Assembly: GCA_000733355.1 (NCBI GenBank)
Contig: JNVV01000001.1
Coordinates: forward strand, 1 to 64,000
DNA from: Falciphora oryzae
Taxonomy: Eukaryota > Ascomycota > Sordariomycetes > Magnaporthales > Magnaporthaceae
Direction: 5' to 3'
DNA: 64,000 nt
The notes under the pieces were generated by a model. The model ran no database searches, was not told the DNA's origin, and was given only the letters and a program-made list of their open reading frames with translations. The translations under genes were made by a program, and so were the position numbers. This document shows, one piece after another, positions 34,791-47,258 of the stretch (position 1 is the first letter of the stretch; every line of letters begins with the position of its first letter).

Positions 34791-37700
34791 ATGGACCCGG
34801 GTCAGGAGGCCCAGGGGCTCTCTGAGCGGCCACCACCCTCCACAGACCCCCCGCCTTCTGCCGAGGACTCCCAGCCCGTGCCCGACCCCGACATCTCGGA
34901 CGACTTACTTCCGTCGCCGTCGCCGTCGCCCGCCGGCTCGACGGACACGGGCACAGACACTGCTGCCGGGTCCGAGATTAGCAGTCCAACGCCGAGGCGG
35001 GGTGGCCCTTTTGCCTCTTCTGGGCCAAACGCCACCCCCGGTTCCTCATCATGGAGCTCCGACTCAGACCTCCAGCTGGGCCACGGCTCCTCGCAGGAGC
35101 CAGTCGACCCCGCCGACCGTGTTTTTCCCATCCGGTCCGTCTTGACCGTTGAACCTAGCGAGCAGGGCGACTACTTCCAGCGCCCCTTTCCGGATCACTC
35201 GCCCCACTCTCCCCGAACGGGCAGCATAGCGCCGCTAGACACGATGACGGGCGCGAGATGGGCTGGATCTGGGAGCCAGGCCAGCGGGCCTAGCATGTCC
35301 ACAGTCAAATCCCCGGTAGAACGAGGGGATCCTCGTGGACCGAGACGTCACAACACGCTCCCTGGGTCCGTGTCTAGCGGACGTGCGGAGCCGTCGGGGC
35401 GTATGGGCAGCTCTGTCGGCCCGTTACCAATTTTCTCGGATGAAGCCGCCTCGGACGAGGAGGAGGAGGAGGGGGAGCGGCCTAGGGTGCTTGCTGCACA
35501 CTCATTCGACAGCGCCTCAAACACGGAGCCCATTCCTGACGGGCTGACCACGGTCAGATTCGAACACGTCATAACCAAGGATGGGCACGCCGTCATTACC
35601 GGACGTCAGGGGACCCTCCAGCGGTGCGAGGACGAGCCGATCCACGCGCCCGGGGCTGTTCAGGGATTCGGGGCTCTAGTAGCCATTGTCGAGGACGCCA
35701 AAGGGAATTACCTGGTCCGCTATGCCAGCGAGAATACCCAGCGCATCGTTGGGTACAGCCCTCAGCAGCTGTTTCGCCTGGCCAATTTCCTGGATATCTT
35801 TACCGAAGAGCAAGCCGAAAATTTGCTAGACCACATCGATTTCATCCGCGACGAGGAGGCCGACCCCGGCATAAACGGGCCAGAGGTGTTCAGTGTGTCG
35901 ATACGGCCGCCGCAGCAGCCCAGGGTGAGGGCGGTTAAGTTGTGGTGCGCCATTCACGTCAACCCGTCCAGACCAGACCTGACGGTCTGCGAGTTCGAAC
36001 TCGACGATGATCAAGTCAACCCTCTGCGACCGCCTGGCGAAGTTACTCCGGATATGCCCGAGGACACGCTGCATTCAAACCCCACGGCTGAGGAGCTCGC
36101 CGAGAGTACCGAGGTTTTGAGCCGGCCGCTAAGGGTCCTTCGTAGTGCCCGCAAGCGGCGTGGTGAGGCCGGCGCTATGCAAGTCTTCGACATCATGTCG
36201 CAGGTGCAGGAACAGCTCGCTTCGGCTGTGAACCTTGCAAAGTTTCTCAAGATATTGGTTGGAATTGTCAAGGAGCTGACGGGCTTCCACCGCGTCATGA
36301 TTTACCAGTTCGACTCGACCTTCAACGGCCGGGTCGTCACCGAGCTTGTGGACACGGCGCAGACTCGAGACTTGTACAAGGGACTGTATTTCCCCGCATC
36401 TGACATTCCCAAACAAGCGCGCGAACTTTACAAACTCAACAAGGTTCGCCTCCTCTACGATAGAGATCAGCCAACCGCGCGGCTCGTGTGTCGCACAATG
36501 GGGGACCTCGAGCAGCCCCTGGATTTGACTCACTCTTACCTTCGCGCCATGTCACCTATCCATCTTAAGTATCTTGGAAACATGGCGGTCCGGTCATCCA
36601 TGTCCATCTCCATCAACGCATTCGACGAGCTCTGGGGTCTGATAGCATGCCACTCCTATGGCCAAGGGGGAATGCGGGTTTCTTTCCCCATCAGGAAGAT
36701 GTGTCGGCTAGTTGGGGACACGGCGTCCAGAAACATTGAGCGGCTGTCGTATGCGTCCCGGCTCCAGGCACGAAAGCTGATCAATACGGTTCCCACCGAC
36801 AAGAATCCGTCGGGCTACATCATCGCGTCGTCCGATGACCTCCTGCGGCTTTTCGACGCCGACTTTGGCGCCCTGTCCATCCGTGGCGAGACCAAAATCC
36901 TGGGCAAGCCGGAGCAGTCTCAGGAGATTCTCGTTATCCTTGAGTACCTCCGTGTCAAGAAGTTCAATTCGGTTCTCACAACGCAAGATGTCTGCGTGGA
37001 CTTTGCAGACCTCAAGTATCCTCACGGGTTCAACGTCATTGCGGGCGCCCTCTATGTGCCACTCAGCACTGGCGGGAACGACTTCATTGTGTTTTTCCGC
37101 CAGGGCCAGGTCCACGAGGTCAAGTGGGCAGGGAATCCATACGAAAAGTTCATCAAGGAGGGCACCAAGGACTATCTGCAGCCTCGAAAAAGTTTCAAGG
37201 TCTGGAACGAGACCATTATGGGCAAGTCCCGCGAGTGGTCGGAGGAGCAGATCGAGACGGCCGCCGTGCTGTGTCTGGTATATGGTAAGTTGTTCTTTGC
37301 GCCCGGAGCACGGCGCACACGCGCAAAAAGGGGCTTTGGCTAACGGTACGCGCAGGCAAATTCATTGAGGTTTGGAGACAAAAGGAGGCCGCATTGCAGA
37401 GCAGCAAGTTGACAAGGCTGTTGCTGGCCAACTCGGCCCATGAGGTCCGCACTCCTCTCAACGCAATAATAAACTACCTCGAAATCGCTATGGAGGGCAC
37501 GCTCGACCAGGAGACGCGGGACAACCTGGCCAAGTCGCATTCTGCGTCCAAATCGCTGATTTACGTCATCAACGACCTGCTCGACCTTACAAAAGCCGAA
37601 GAGGGGCAAGAATTGATCAAGGATGAGATCTTCGATCTCGCTGCCTGCATCCGCGAGGCCACAGAGCCTTTCGTGTCAGATGCCAAGAGAAAGAATATCA

Positions 37701-39516
37701 GCTACGAAGTCATTGAACACCCTGGCCTGCCGCGGGCCGTCTACGGGGACCAGAGCAAGGTCAGGCAGGCGGTAGCCAACGTCACAGCCAATGCGGTGCA
37801 GCACACCACAGAGGGCTCGATCAAGATTGAGGCCTATGTGGCGGAAATACTTCAGAGCAGAGTGCGCGTTGAGATTGTGGTGGAAGACACCGGGTCCGGA
37901 ATGGGCACCGCGCAGTTGGACGCGCTGTTCCGCGAGCTGGAGCAGGTCAGCACTGACCTCGACCATTCCGCGTCGACGCCGTCTGGAGAGGCCTCGGGCT
38001 CGGAGAAGAAGCCGCCACGGACATTGGGTCTCGGCTTGGCGGTGGTGGCGAGGATCGTTCGGAATATGGACGGCCAACTGCGCCTGAAGTCGGACCCTGG
38101 CAAGGGCTCGAGATTTGTGATCCAGCTGCCTTTTGATCTTCCGCTAGACGATCCGCCCGAGTCGCAGGACGGCGGCAGCAGCGTCGCGCTGCACTCAAAG
38201 GCGGGGTCCACAGTGTCTGCTACCGGCACTATACGTCTGGACGGAGAGGTAACACTGGTCGACTCGGCTAGTGGCATAATAACGTCGACTGCGGGAGGCC
38301 TGTCCCCAAAGAAGAGCTTCGAGGATGCCGCCAGTATCGCCAGTAGGAACAGTGCCAACAGCAAAGGCAGCGGCCAGAGCGCGGTTAGCGACGCAGACCG
38401 GCTGATTGACGCCATCCAGCTTCCTCTGGCTGTCGGGGCGCCCGAGTCGAAGCGGGCGGGTTTGCGGCGCCAGAACTCCAAGGGGGCGTACTACCAACCT
38501 GGCGCTAGGATCAGTAGCCCTGTTCGATCTGCCAGCCCCGTTACACTGCGACGATCCGGAAGCTTCAGTCGGGCCAGTCCTCCCACCAGCCCCAGGCGCC
38601 CCGAGGGCTCCGGTGAGGAGAGCAGCGCGGGCATGCAGTTTGTGACGGACAGCAAGACCCCCATGAAGCCTGTCAAAATGCCCGACAGCGACGAGTATAG
38701 GGACAAACCCGGGGCACCCCAGGTGGGTCAGTCTTCGGGTGTGCTCTTTGAGCTGTCGGGGGCCCCCGGGGAACGCTTGCCATCGGCGTCCCGAAGCGCT
38801 GGCGGCGAGGGGTCTTCGAGCACTGTCATTGATTCGGTGTCAGAGCCTACGGGCGGGGGCCTGCAAGTGCTGTGCGCTGAAGACGACCCTATCAACATGA
38901 AACTCCTGCGAAAGCGGCTAGAGAAGGCCGGTCACGCCGTCTTCCACACGGTGAACGGCGCAGACTGCGCCTCTGTCTACAAGGGCAAGCCAGGGCAATA
39001 TGACGTCGTCCTCATGGACATGCAGGTATGTTCATTCCTCCGGCTCTTGGTTTGCCGGGCACTTTCTGTCCACACCCACGTTTCTCAATGTGGCCTCGCC
39101 ATAGGGCGGACTAGAGAATACTGACCAAGAACGGCTGTTTCCAGATGCCCATCGTGGATGGCCTCGATAGTACGAAGATGATCCGCGCGTTCGAAGAGTC
39201 GGTGGCACATGCCGGCCTTTCTGAAGCGGCGGCCAAAGTTGGACGCATTCCAATATTTGCTGTGTCGGCGTCGTTGCTGGAGGCAAAGAAAGCAACGTAC
39301 GTCGGAGCGGGGTTCGACGGCTGGATCCTCAAGCCCATCGACTTCAAGCGACTTGAGACGTTGCTTGCCGGCATCAACGACGTCGCTGTGAGGCGTAACT
39401 GCTTCTATGAACAGGGGCATTGGGAGCGAGGCGGCTGGTTCGACAACACCTCGGAGCAGCAGCCTCAGCCCCAGCCATGCGCTGTGGAGGCTGGAGGCCC
39501 CGGGGGGAGTCTTTGA
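34791..39516 (+). CDS. Fungal phytochrome, hybrid histidine kinase (three exons)
   Basis: The exons are 34791-37284, 37356-39025 and 39145-39516 (introns 71 and 119 bp), giving 1511 aa. After a Ser/Pro/acid-rich extension, Cys279 in QRCEDEPIHAPGAVQGFG is the expected thioether site for biliverdin at the start of the PAS domain. The GAF domain (about 475-645) has FPASDIP, with the Asp near residue 538, and MSPIHLKYL. The PHY domain has the tongue motif PRKSF (about 797). The kinase has the H-box AHEVRTPLNAI (His860), an N-box NVTANAVQHT and G-boxes DTGSGM and LGLGLAVV. After a ~240-aa Ser-rich linker comes a receiver with acidic pair EDD, phospho-acceptor Asp1386 in LMDMQMP and Lys in LKPID. 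All catalytic residues are present. It should sense red/far-red light and feed a phosphorelay to the HOG-type pathway (family knowledge). The start at 34791 is chosen because the in-frame ATG at 34593 adds only leader-like sequence. Confidence 0.95.
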
Positions 39517-40617
39517 GCTAGCCGCGGCCTCCCCTTCGTCGCGCAAGCTCAGTCACCGGGTTGGCTGCGTTTTGTGATGGCAGGGCGACTTCTTATCGCG
39601 AGATGTGACGCGCACTATCCCTCAGCCCTCGCGCGCGGACGCAACTGCAGGCCGAAACATGCCTTTGCTGTTGCTTTTCCGCTTCCAAGTCGTCTGGTGG
39701 ATGCGGCGCCGATCCCACGCCTCCTCTTGCCTCCCCCCTTGGCTATAACCTTTGTGCGCAGACGGGCCTAATTATACCTCCTCAGTTGGTTTATCGCTCC
39801 TCTCTCCTTCCCTTTGTCTTTTGACTTTACCTCGATGGATGCAATAATCGGGGTTCTGGATTACCCCGATATGGAGGAAGGAAGAGACCGGGCTCCGATG
39901 GGAAGACAGGATGATGAGTCTCAGACACATGCGGTTTTTGCTTTCGGCGTACACGATGATACTCTGGTTTCTTTCTCCTGTCTCAAACCTTTCTTTGTTC
40001 TACTCACTGTCCTCTTATTTTCTTGTTCCAACACCAAGCAACAATTCGGAAAACGGATTGGGGAAGCATTGTACGGCGCTATAAAGGGGTAATTTCCTTC
40101 GTATCTTTTGCTTACTTTTCTCCTTCATGAAGCAACAACAGTCATCTCTGGGCGGGTGGACGGAAGGATGGGACTTGGCAAAGTACACGGATTGCTGTAT
40201 CAAAAGGGACAGGCGCATTCTCAATTCTCTCTTCTCCTTCCACCTCTTCCCTATACTTTATCCTTGGATGGTTACGACGGGTCGGATCAGGTAAAGAGAC
40301 GGGGACGCTTTTGGCTTCCATGACGTTGATTCTACCATTCTGGCATGTTATTCTTGACGATCACATCAGGCTGCACAAACAGGTTACGCACAGCACACGA
40401 AGACACGACACGACGGAACGCGGGCTACGGACGCCCCATGTTATAGCTACCTAACAATGCGTTCAGGAAAAGAAAACAAACAAGACTCTCAGGAAGGTCA
40501 TCAATACAAATTATCGCTTTGCTAGAAAAGGAGAAGGCCATGCCTTGGTCAGCAACGAAAAGTCTTGACATTCGATATTCCATTGATTTCTTGATACCTA
40601 TACATCTGAACGATTCA
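39517..40617. other. Convergent intergenic region; no gene seen
   Basis: This is the space between the phytochrome stop and the stop of the minus-strand secreted protein. T-rich and A-rich segments around 39790-40310 resemble 3' untranslated sequence. Short ORFs show no domain. Confidence 0.5.
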
Positions 40618-41724
40618 TCAAAACAAGGGCAGCGAAGGCGCCAAGCCCGCAGCCGCCACCGCCCACGCCGACACAGTCCCAAACCCCGCGGGCGCGCTCC
40701 CGCTTTCCTCCTCCTCGACGGGCAGGGCGGTGGCGTTGACGCGCGTGCACAACACCAGCGGCTGCTGGGTGGCGGGCTGGATCCCGGAGCGCGAGAGCCC
40801 CGCGGGCGCGCGCGTCGCGTCGAGGACCGGCACACGCAGCTGTCCCGCGACCTCGTGGTAGGTCTCACCCGCCCTGCTCCCGTCGACGGCGGGCGTCATG
40901 GTCACCAGGAAGTTGCCGCCGGACCGCAGGCGCGGGGCCGAGGTGGCGTTGGAGTTTGCGCGGCGCGTGGCCTGGTTCAGGTCGATGGTCTGCACCATGG
41001 AGGTGTCGGGAGTCACGGGCGACAGGCGCGGGAAGATGTGGGCGCAGGCGTCGACGCGGCCCCACTGCTCCGTGGGCGGGGCGCAGCGCTGGCTCCGGGA
41101 CGAGGTGGAGGTGTCGCCGCGGCGCGTCAGGGCGGCGGCGCAGTCGCGGCCGATGACGTCGATGCAGCTGCCGGACTGGGCGTTGGGCTCGAAGATGTTG
41201 CTGACGTTGCGGGGCATGTCGTTTGCGGTCAGGAAGGTGGCGCAGAGCGGTTCTGTGGAGTTGCCGAGCGCCGTGGCGAGGTCGCCGCCGCCTGGCCAGG
41301 AGAGGTCGAAGGAGGTGGCGATGGTGTGTGGGTTGGAGATTTGGTCGTTGTTGACGCTGCGGGGTGGAGGGTTGGCTTTGAGGGGGACTTTGGTGACGTT
41401 GACCCCTTTTTTGTTCATGGCTGGTTAGCTCACTTATGTAAAACGGAGAGGAGGGGTTTGGCGAGATGCCCGCTCACTCTACGTCCACTTGACCTGCGAG
41501 AAGTTTGCCGACGAGCTCCCCTGTGCCCTGTCGTACCACTCGAACGGCTTGAAGGCCAGGGAGCGGCTGGCGTTGGGGTTCTTGATACCGTCCACGATCT
41601 CCTTGTTGGTGTCGTTCCTCGCGGACCCGCGCAGGTCTGGCGCAAAACCCGGTACATACTGGTTGCCGGTGAATTGGGCCACGGCGCCGGCGCCGGCGAG
41701 GAGGGGGATAAACAATTGGCGCAT
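40618..41724 (-). CDS. Secreted, probably GPI-anchored protein of unknown function (two exons)
   Basis: I place the start at 41724, where the product begins with a signal peptide MRQLFIPLLAGAGAVAQF. A 126-bp intron at 41357-41482 (GTAGAG...CGCAG) joins SQVKWT to VNNDQISNP in frame and removes two in-frame stops; the boundary is a prediction. The 326-aa product has about seven N-glycosylation sequons (such as NFS, NST, NVS, NAT) and several Cys in its middle. It ends in a small-residue then hydrophobic tail (GTVSAWAVAAAGLAPSLPLF) preceded by Ser/Gly/Ala, as expected of a GPI signal. No enzyme domain is recognised. It is divergently arranged with the small Cys-rich secreted gene 800 bp away. 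Confidence 0.7.
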
Positions 41725-42524
41725 GTTGCCTTCTATTGTCCAGTTTCTCGAAAGAGGTATATAAAAGATGCAAAGGAGTCCCTTGCCCGGAGGGGGAGGG
41801 AAAACAGCAGTGTACACCAAGATATTTGAGGAGCCATGTCGGGCCACTCATCTCTCTATCCATCCATCGCCTGACCGCCCTGCCACAGCGGAGCAAAGCC
41901 GCCGGCCGTCTCTAGTGGAAAGCGGCCATACAGACAAGCAGAGTCGCGCAGGACCTCATCGCCAAGTGAATAGACAACCTTGGATTGCCCGTCTGACTGG
42001 TGTCCGTTGGTCGTTGGCTATGCCCCGTTTCACCGAAGGTTCCAATGATAGTTACGCAAACGGGAACGGGGGACGTTTTTACATTTCCTATTTGGGCGAG
42101 CGATCGGCACCTCACCCCGTATACGGTCCTCGGCACTGGCCGACAGCGGCAAACGGACAGGTCACGACCATTCCGAGTCCGATATGTCGCACTTTCGGTT
42201 TGTGTAGTAGTCCAGAAAAGATGCCAGGCTGCCTCTCGAGCGGTTGTTAATCACGCCAGGAAGGCACCATGCCAAGAGGGAGCAGCCGCAGTACTGCAGA
42301 TCGCCGGCCCTATGAGGCAGACAGCAAGAAGGGATTTGCTCTGAGCAGCACGCTGACTACCAAATGAAGCCTGACTCCTCGCCTTGTTTGGACCTCGAAG
42401 ATGTTTTATCACCAGGCTCCTTCCTGTCTCTTAGGCGCTTAGACGAAGCCCCGTCCTGCCTCCGGGCACACAAATCACCACAAACACACATACACACTGA
42501 ACACAGCAAGCGCCCACGCCAAAC
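41725..42524. promoter_or_regulatory. Shared divergent promoter region of two secreted-protein genes
   Basis: These 800 bp separate the start codons of two oppositely oriented secreted proteins. A TATA-like ATATAAAAG at about 41758-41766 lies 35-40 bp upstream of the minus-strand start. No ORF of interest. Confidence 0.45.
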
Positions 42525-43198
42525 ATGCGCCTCCACGCCCTCCTCCCAGCCCTACTGTCCCCAACCCTCTCCCTCTGCACGCCCGCAGCAGAAGACGCAT
42601 CAGCACCCGCTGCACCACGCCCGCACCGCCGGTCGTGCGAGCGGGAGGGCGACGGCTTCCGCGTCACGCTGTCGCAGTACCAGCTCCGCCTGTCGCCGAC
42701 GATCGACTGCACCCGCCTGTCCGAGGAGTGCGCGGGCCGGGACCTGTTCGCGCTCCGGCACGGGCCCGAGCACACGTTTGGCGGCGACGCGCAGCTGAGC
42801 CAGGAGACCATGGACACGGTGCAGGACGCCGTCAANNNNNNNNNNNNNNNNNNNNNNNNNNNNNNNNNNNNNNNNNNNNNNNNNNNNNNNNNNNNNNNNN
42901 NNNNNNNNNNNNNNNNNNNNNNNNNNNNNNNTTCGTACAAGCATTTCCTAACTAATCCGGTTACTTACCCAGGTACACGTACCAGGCCGGGCGCACAACA
43001 ACAATCAGAGGCGACTACCGCTTTCCCGCCCGCTCCAGGGGCTACCTGACCTTCTCGCCGCACGCCGAGTGCAGCACGGGCAGGTTCGAGGGCGACCGCG
43101 GCGGCGGCTTCCTGACCGGCAGGAACGGCAGGGTCTGCATCCCCCGCCTGATCGGCAACCGCGAGGACGACGTGATGGGCGAGTTTACGAATGTGTAA
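42525..43198 (+). CDS. Small secreted Cys-rich protein, effector-like (interrupted by assembly gap)
   Basis: The product starts MRLHALLPALLSPTLSLCTP, a signal peptide. The mature part has Cys in SCEREG, IDCTRL and EECAG before the gap, and AECST and VCIPR after it. The second exon begins at 42973, after a clear acceptor (branch-like CTAACT and TTACCCAG), and ends TAA at 43196-43198 with GEFTNV. The donor and part of the intron or exon 1 lie in the 96-bp N run, so the exact protein is unknown, about 180 aa or less. No family is recognised. Size, secretion and an even number of mature Cys would fit a stabilised secreted protein; an effector role is only a possibility. Confidence 0.65.
42836..42931. 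other. Assembly gap (96 N) inside a gene
   Basis: The N run begins in the first exon of the Cys-rich secreted protein (just after the codons for QDAV) and ends in its intron. Confidence 0.99.
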
Positions 43199-43821
43199 AC
43201 TAGCCGAGGCTCCGGTGCCGAGGTTGGCGCGCTGGGAGATATTTTCTAGGCGCTGGAGTGTCAGACCTGTTCAGGGGTAGATCGCGCTGAAAGTGTAAAT
43301 CAGATGCACGTTAAAAACCGCTCTCCTGCTCCCTCATTGCACACGCGAAGGCAACAAAGTGGCTGGCGCATGCAGTAGCAAAGTTGGGTGGGTGGTATTA
43401 AACGCTGGGCATACGTCTACGCGGGGTGCCGAGGAGCCGAGCAAGAGTACAAATACACTATCCATTCAATGTTTGGATACCCCGAGCGGCTAGCCAACGA
43501 TGGCATTAATATTACGCCACAACCGTTCGCTCGATCCTGGGGGGAGTACATGAGCCGATGGTGTCACCACCGACAACCTTGACCCCTGGCGCTCTTGTCG
43601 GGCCCGACTCTGCCTCTCGGAGCCGGACCTGGAGGGCAGGCTTGGCGCAGATGACGGCGGCCTGGCCCGTCCATCCCTCACAGCGGTGCATGATGTCATC
43701 TAGCTTTTTGTTTGTGCTAGTCACTCGAAAGTGTCGAGACAAATCTGAGCCCGTCGGTAGAACGACGTCGTCCTACCGGGCGCATCCGGGTATATTCAAT
43801 CAGGGCAGCAAATTGTGCCTC
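43199..43821. other. Intergenic; no gene seen
   Basis: The 3' regions of the convergent Cys-rich secreted gene and Zn2Cys6 gene meet here. Short ORFs in this space have no recognisable features. Confidence 0.5.
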
Positions 43822-46800
43822 CTAAGCGCTGGTATCCAGCGCGTTGAGATATCCCGAGCGCAACATCGGCCGCGGGTCAAACCCGAGGTTTTCGTAATTT
43901 TCGGCTGGGCCCCGGAGCCTACTTGGCAGCGTTCGATCCCATGCGCCACATCCGTCTGATGTGGCTGTCTCTGCGCCTGACGCGTCTGGCCCGCCGCTAG
44001 AAACATCGCCGTTGCTGACAATGCTCTCGTTATTGCTCTTATTGCTATTCATGACCGCCGCGGCCGCCGACGCTGTCGCGGCAAGGTCCGTCGTGCTGGC
44101 GGCTGCGAGGTCTGCGAGGCGCTGCAGGCTCTGGCTGGCCGTGGCTTCGATGCCGCCCGACGCTGATGCTGACGAGGCCGGCCGGAATGTGTTGTTCTCC
44201 ATGGTCGCCATTTTTTCACGGATAAAGTTGTCCCAGGTCGATGGGGCCGTGTTACCGCCCATGAGCTCGTTGGTAATCAGATCGCGTGCCTCCTCGCGCG
44301 TCTTGGGTACCTGAGCCAACTCTGCTAGGCACAGGCCGGCCAGAGCGACGACGTTGTGGTTCAGCGGGCTGAGCGCTACATGGCTGGTCGTCAGGTCGTC
44401 CAGCAGGCCCTTGGCCGCCCACAGAAGCTCCGTCGACTGCGATGATGGCGTAAACAGGTACGAGAGCAGCCGGCAGTGCCAATAGGCAAAGTGCAGCACT
44501 GGATGCAACTTGGGCGTGATGCTGGTCGGGAAGTCCATACGCCACATCTCGATGCCGACCGCTAGCGACTGGCTTAGTACCAGCTGACTGGCCCCTGGGG
44601 GCATGGTTAGCGGCCGCGCCGACGTGAGGAACGCCTCGATGTAGTGGCCGAGCACGAAGCACAGCTTGATGAACTGATAGCCCGCCTCGCCCAGCAGATT
44701 CCGAAGTCCCGGCCCGACGTGAATGCTGCCTTGCGGAATCAACAGCCCCTGTGCCGTTCCTACGGCGTTGAACCGGTCCAGCGCAACAAGACTCCACCAC
44801 GCTCGGAGCGCCACCTTATCTTCCGACTCGGGATCTGAATCGAGCTCTGGCCAACCATCCTCCATCACCTGCGCGGTCCGCAGCCCCATGGCGTATGCTA
44901 CCGCCACCGCACGCCCGAGAAAACTGGTCTTGGACGGACTCCCGTGCCGCCCGCGCAGTGCTGCGGGCCCGTGATTATCCGCCTCAATGGCCAGCAGCAG
45001 CAGACTCTGCAGGTGCACTAGGTCAGCCATAGACGAGCCCTGTGAGCCGCCACTTGACTCCCACTCGGCCAGCAAACGATTCGCCGCATTTGCGTCGCCC
45101 GCGGCAACCCCGGCCGGCATGGCGTGGAAAGAATGCATGGTCGATACAAGAGCCTCATGGAAGGCGTTCTGCAGCACTGGTGGGCACTGTGCAAGGTTGG
45201 ACTGAACAACAGTCTTGACGCTTGCCAGGAGCGGAAACGTGGGGTGGACGATGGTGAGGTACCTGCATGCCATGTTAGTCTGGTCGCAAGAGAAAGGTCG
45301 ACTCAGATAGTTACTCACCCGTGGAAGACGTTGTCGTCAATATCACGGCAGGTCGCGTTGGGGATGCCATCAACCGAGGACGGCATGCCGGCCACAGTAG
45401 GTGCCGTGGTCTCCACGGGAATAGTAGGCGGTTTTGAGGGCGTTTGCGGTTCTGAGACTGGAGCCGGGGCCGGGGCCGGGGCTAGTCTTGGGGCCAGATT
45501 ATTCGCCGAATAGGGGGGCTTCTGTCCCGGCGTAGTCGGTGCTGGGTAGGGATGGATTGGTCGAGGCTCCGACGACCAGCTGGCGACAGCAACAGGCTTG
45601 CTTGCAACTGGGGTGCTGAAAGCGGTTGCTTCCCCCGATATGCTCGAGAACGGCCGCTTGGCGTTTTCGTTCAACGGGGCCGAAGGCGGGGGCGAGAATG
45701 TGTCTGACGACTCTCGCCTTGGCGCGCCCGCCAGCTGTTCCATAAACTCGCCCGTCAAGGCCTGGTTGCCAAGCTTGCCCTCTATCGAGTTGATTCTATC
45801 TGCAAGCTCCTTGATATATCCCTTGCTAGGGCCCCGCTTTTGTGGTATCCGACTGAAATCACACCGAATCTGCGAGCGTCTGCAGTTGGAGCACGCTGCT
45901 TCACCCGTTTCGGAAATGGCGTCACACTTAACTTTTTTCCGTCGGCATTCGTCGCAGGCCCGAGATACCTTTGAGCGTTTCCTCGGCGGTATGCTGTTGT
46001 CATGCGGCACCCCGCCGTATGCCATCTGAAGATGCGGTGGGAGCTGCATCTGTGGCTGTTGCGCAGGGTCATAGTGCGGCCCAGGTTGTTGTGCCGGGGG
46101 TTGTGGACGAGGAGGCTGCAACGGGTGTTGGAGAGGCTGTTGCTGTAGAGGCTGCCGCGCTATGGGCTGCAGTGCCAGGGGCTGCTGTTGCAACGGCTGC
46201 TGTTGCAGGGGCTGTTGTGGTGGGGGTTGCTGCGTTTGCTGTTGAGCGAGAGGCTGCGGCTGGTGAGCAGCGGGCGGCGGAGGCGGAGGCGGAGGGGGCT
46301 GTTGTTGTTGCTGATGTTGCACTAGCGCTGGGTGTTGCTGTTCCTGCGACGGAGGTTGTGATCCTGGCGATGGATAACGTTGCGGAACCTCTGCGTGTAG
46401 GTTCTGATCATGATGATCTAGCCCCTGATCCTCTTCCGGCAATAATGGCAGGCCGTGGATGTGCATGTCCATCGCAGTACCCTGACCATGTTGACTTGCC
46501 CCCTCGTTTGCCAAGTTCGAACCATTCATGTGGACATCCTGTATCTCCCGAGACTGGTGGCCTTCCGCAGACCCAATATGATTTGCCACGGGCCCATCGT
46601 GGTTCTCTGTTGGCAGTTCGTGATTCTCGGCCATGGATACAGAATTCTCAGACGAGGAAACGTGGTTGTCGGACGCAGGGACGTGGTTCTCATTCGGGAG
46701 AGTTTCGGCCTCGCGGACGGGGTCTCGTATCTCGGGTTGCGGCTGTTCGATACTATCTAGATGTGCAAGCCCCTCGTGGCCGTGAATCGCATGGTCTTCG

Positions 46801-47258
46801 TGATCGTGGTTCACAACGGCGACGTTCTCGGCGACGTTCTCGGCGACGTTCTCGGCGCCGCCTTGGGTCGTTGGATCCTGTGCGTCGTGATGCAGCACCG
46901 GCTCGTGGTTCTGGTCGTGGCCGACCATACTCACAGCCTCTTGCGCGGCAGCAGCGGCAGCCATCATGGGAGCGAGGCTATCGCTCAAGCGTGCAGCGAG
47001 CTGCAACTCGTCGCTATCGTCGCCGCCCACCGACGGTCGAGATTCCCCCGCGGTGGGGGAGAGGGGTGCCTCGTTTTTCAGCTGAGGCGAATCCATCGTT
47101 GTCGGCGGCGGCAGCGGCTCGTCGAGCTGGAGCTGGTGGACGGCGAGGTTGCCGTTTTCGTCATAGTAGCCCGCGATGCCCTGACCATCAGCTGCTGGAG
47201 AGGGGTACTGCTGCAGTAAGAGGTCCTCGGCGTCGCCCGGTGGCGCCAGCTTGTCCAT
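43822..47258 (-). CDS. Zn2Cys6 fungal transcription factor, Rgt1-like (two exons)
   Basis: The exons are 47258-45319 and 45262-43822 (56-bp intron, GTGAGT...GCAG), giving 1126 aa. The N-terminal ~420 residues are low-complexity: acidic and Ala-rich, a tandem AENV repeat, a His/Asn/Glu-rich region with repeated NENH-like units, then long Gln/Pro runs. The zinc cluster is at about 433-465 (SRACDECRRKKVKCDA ... CSNCRRSQIRCDF, six Cys), followed by a linker PQKRGPSKGYIKELADRI and a short coiled coil. Exon 2 carries the fungal-specific middle homology region with ALRAWWSLVALDRFN. The linker RGPSKGY is typical of the Rgt1 group of sugar-responsive regulators, so a role in carbon sensing is possible but unproven. 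The C-terminus is Ala/Ser/Asn-rich. Confidence 0.88.

Noticed and set aside
40519..41829. 436-codon plus-strand ORF over the GPI-anchored protein
   Set aside because: It spans the intron and both exons of the opposite strand and has skewed Gly/Arg/Val composition.
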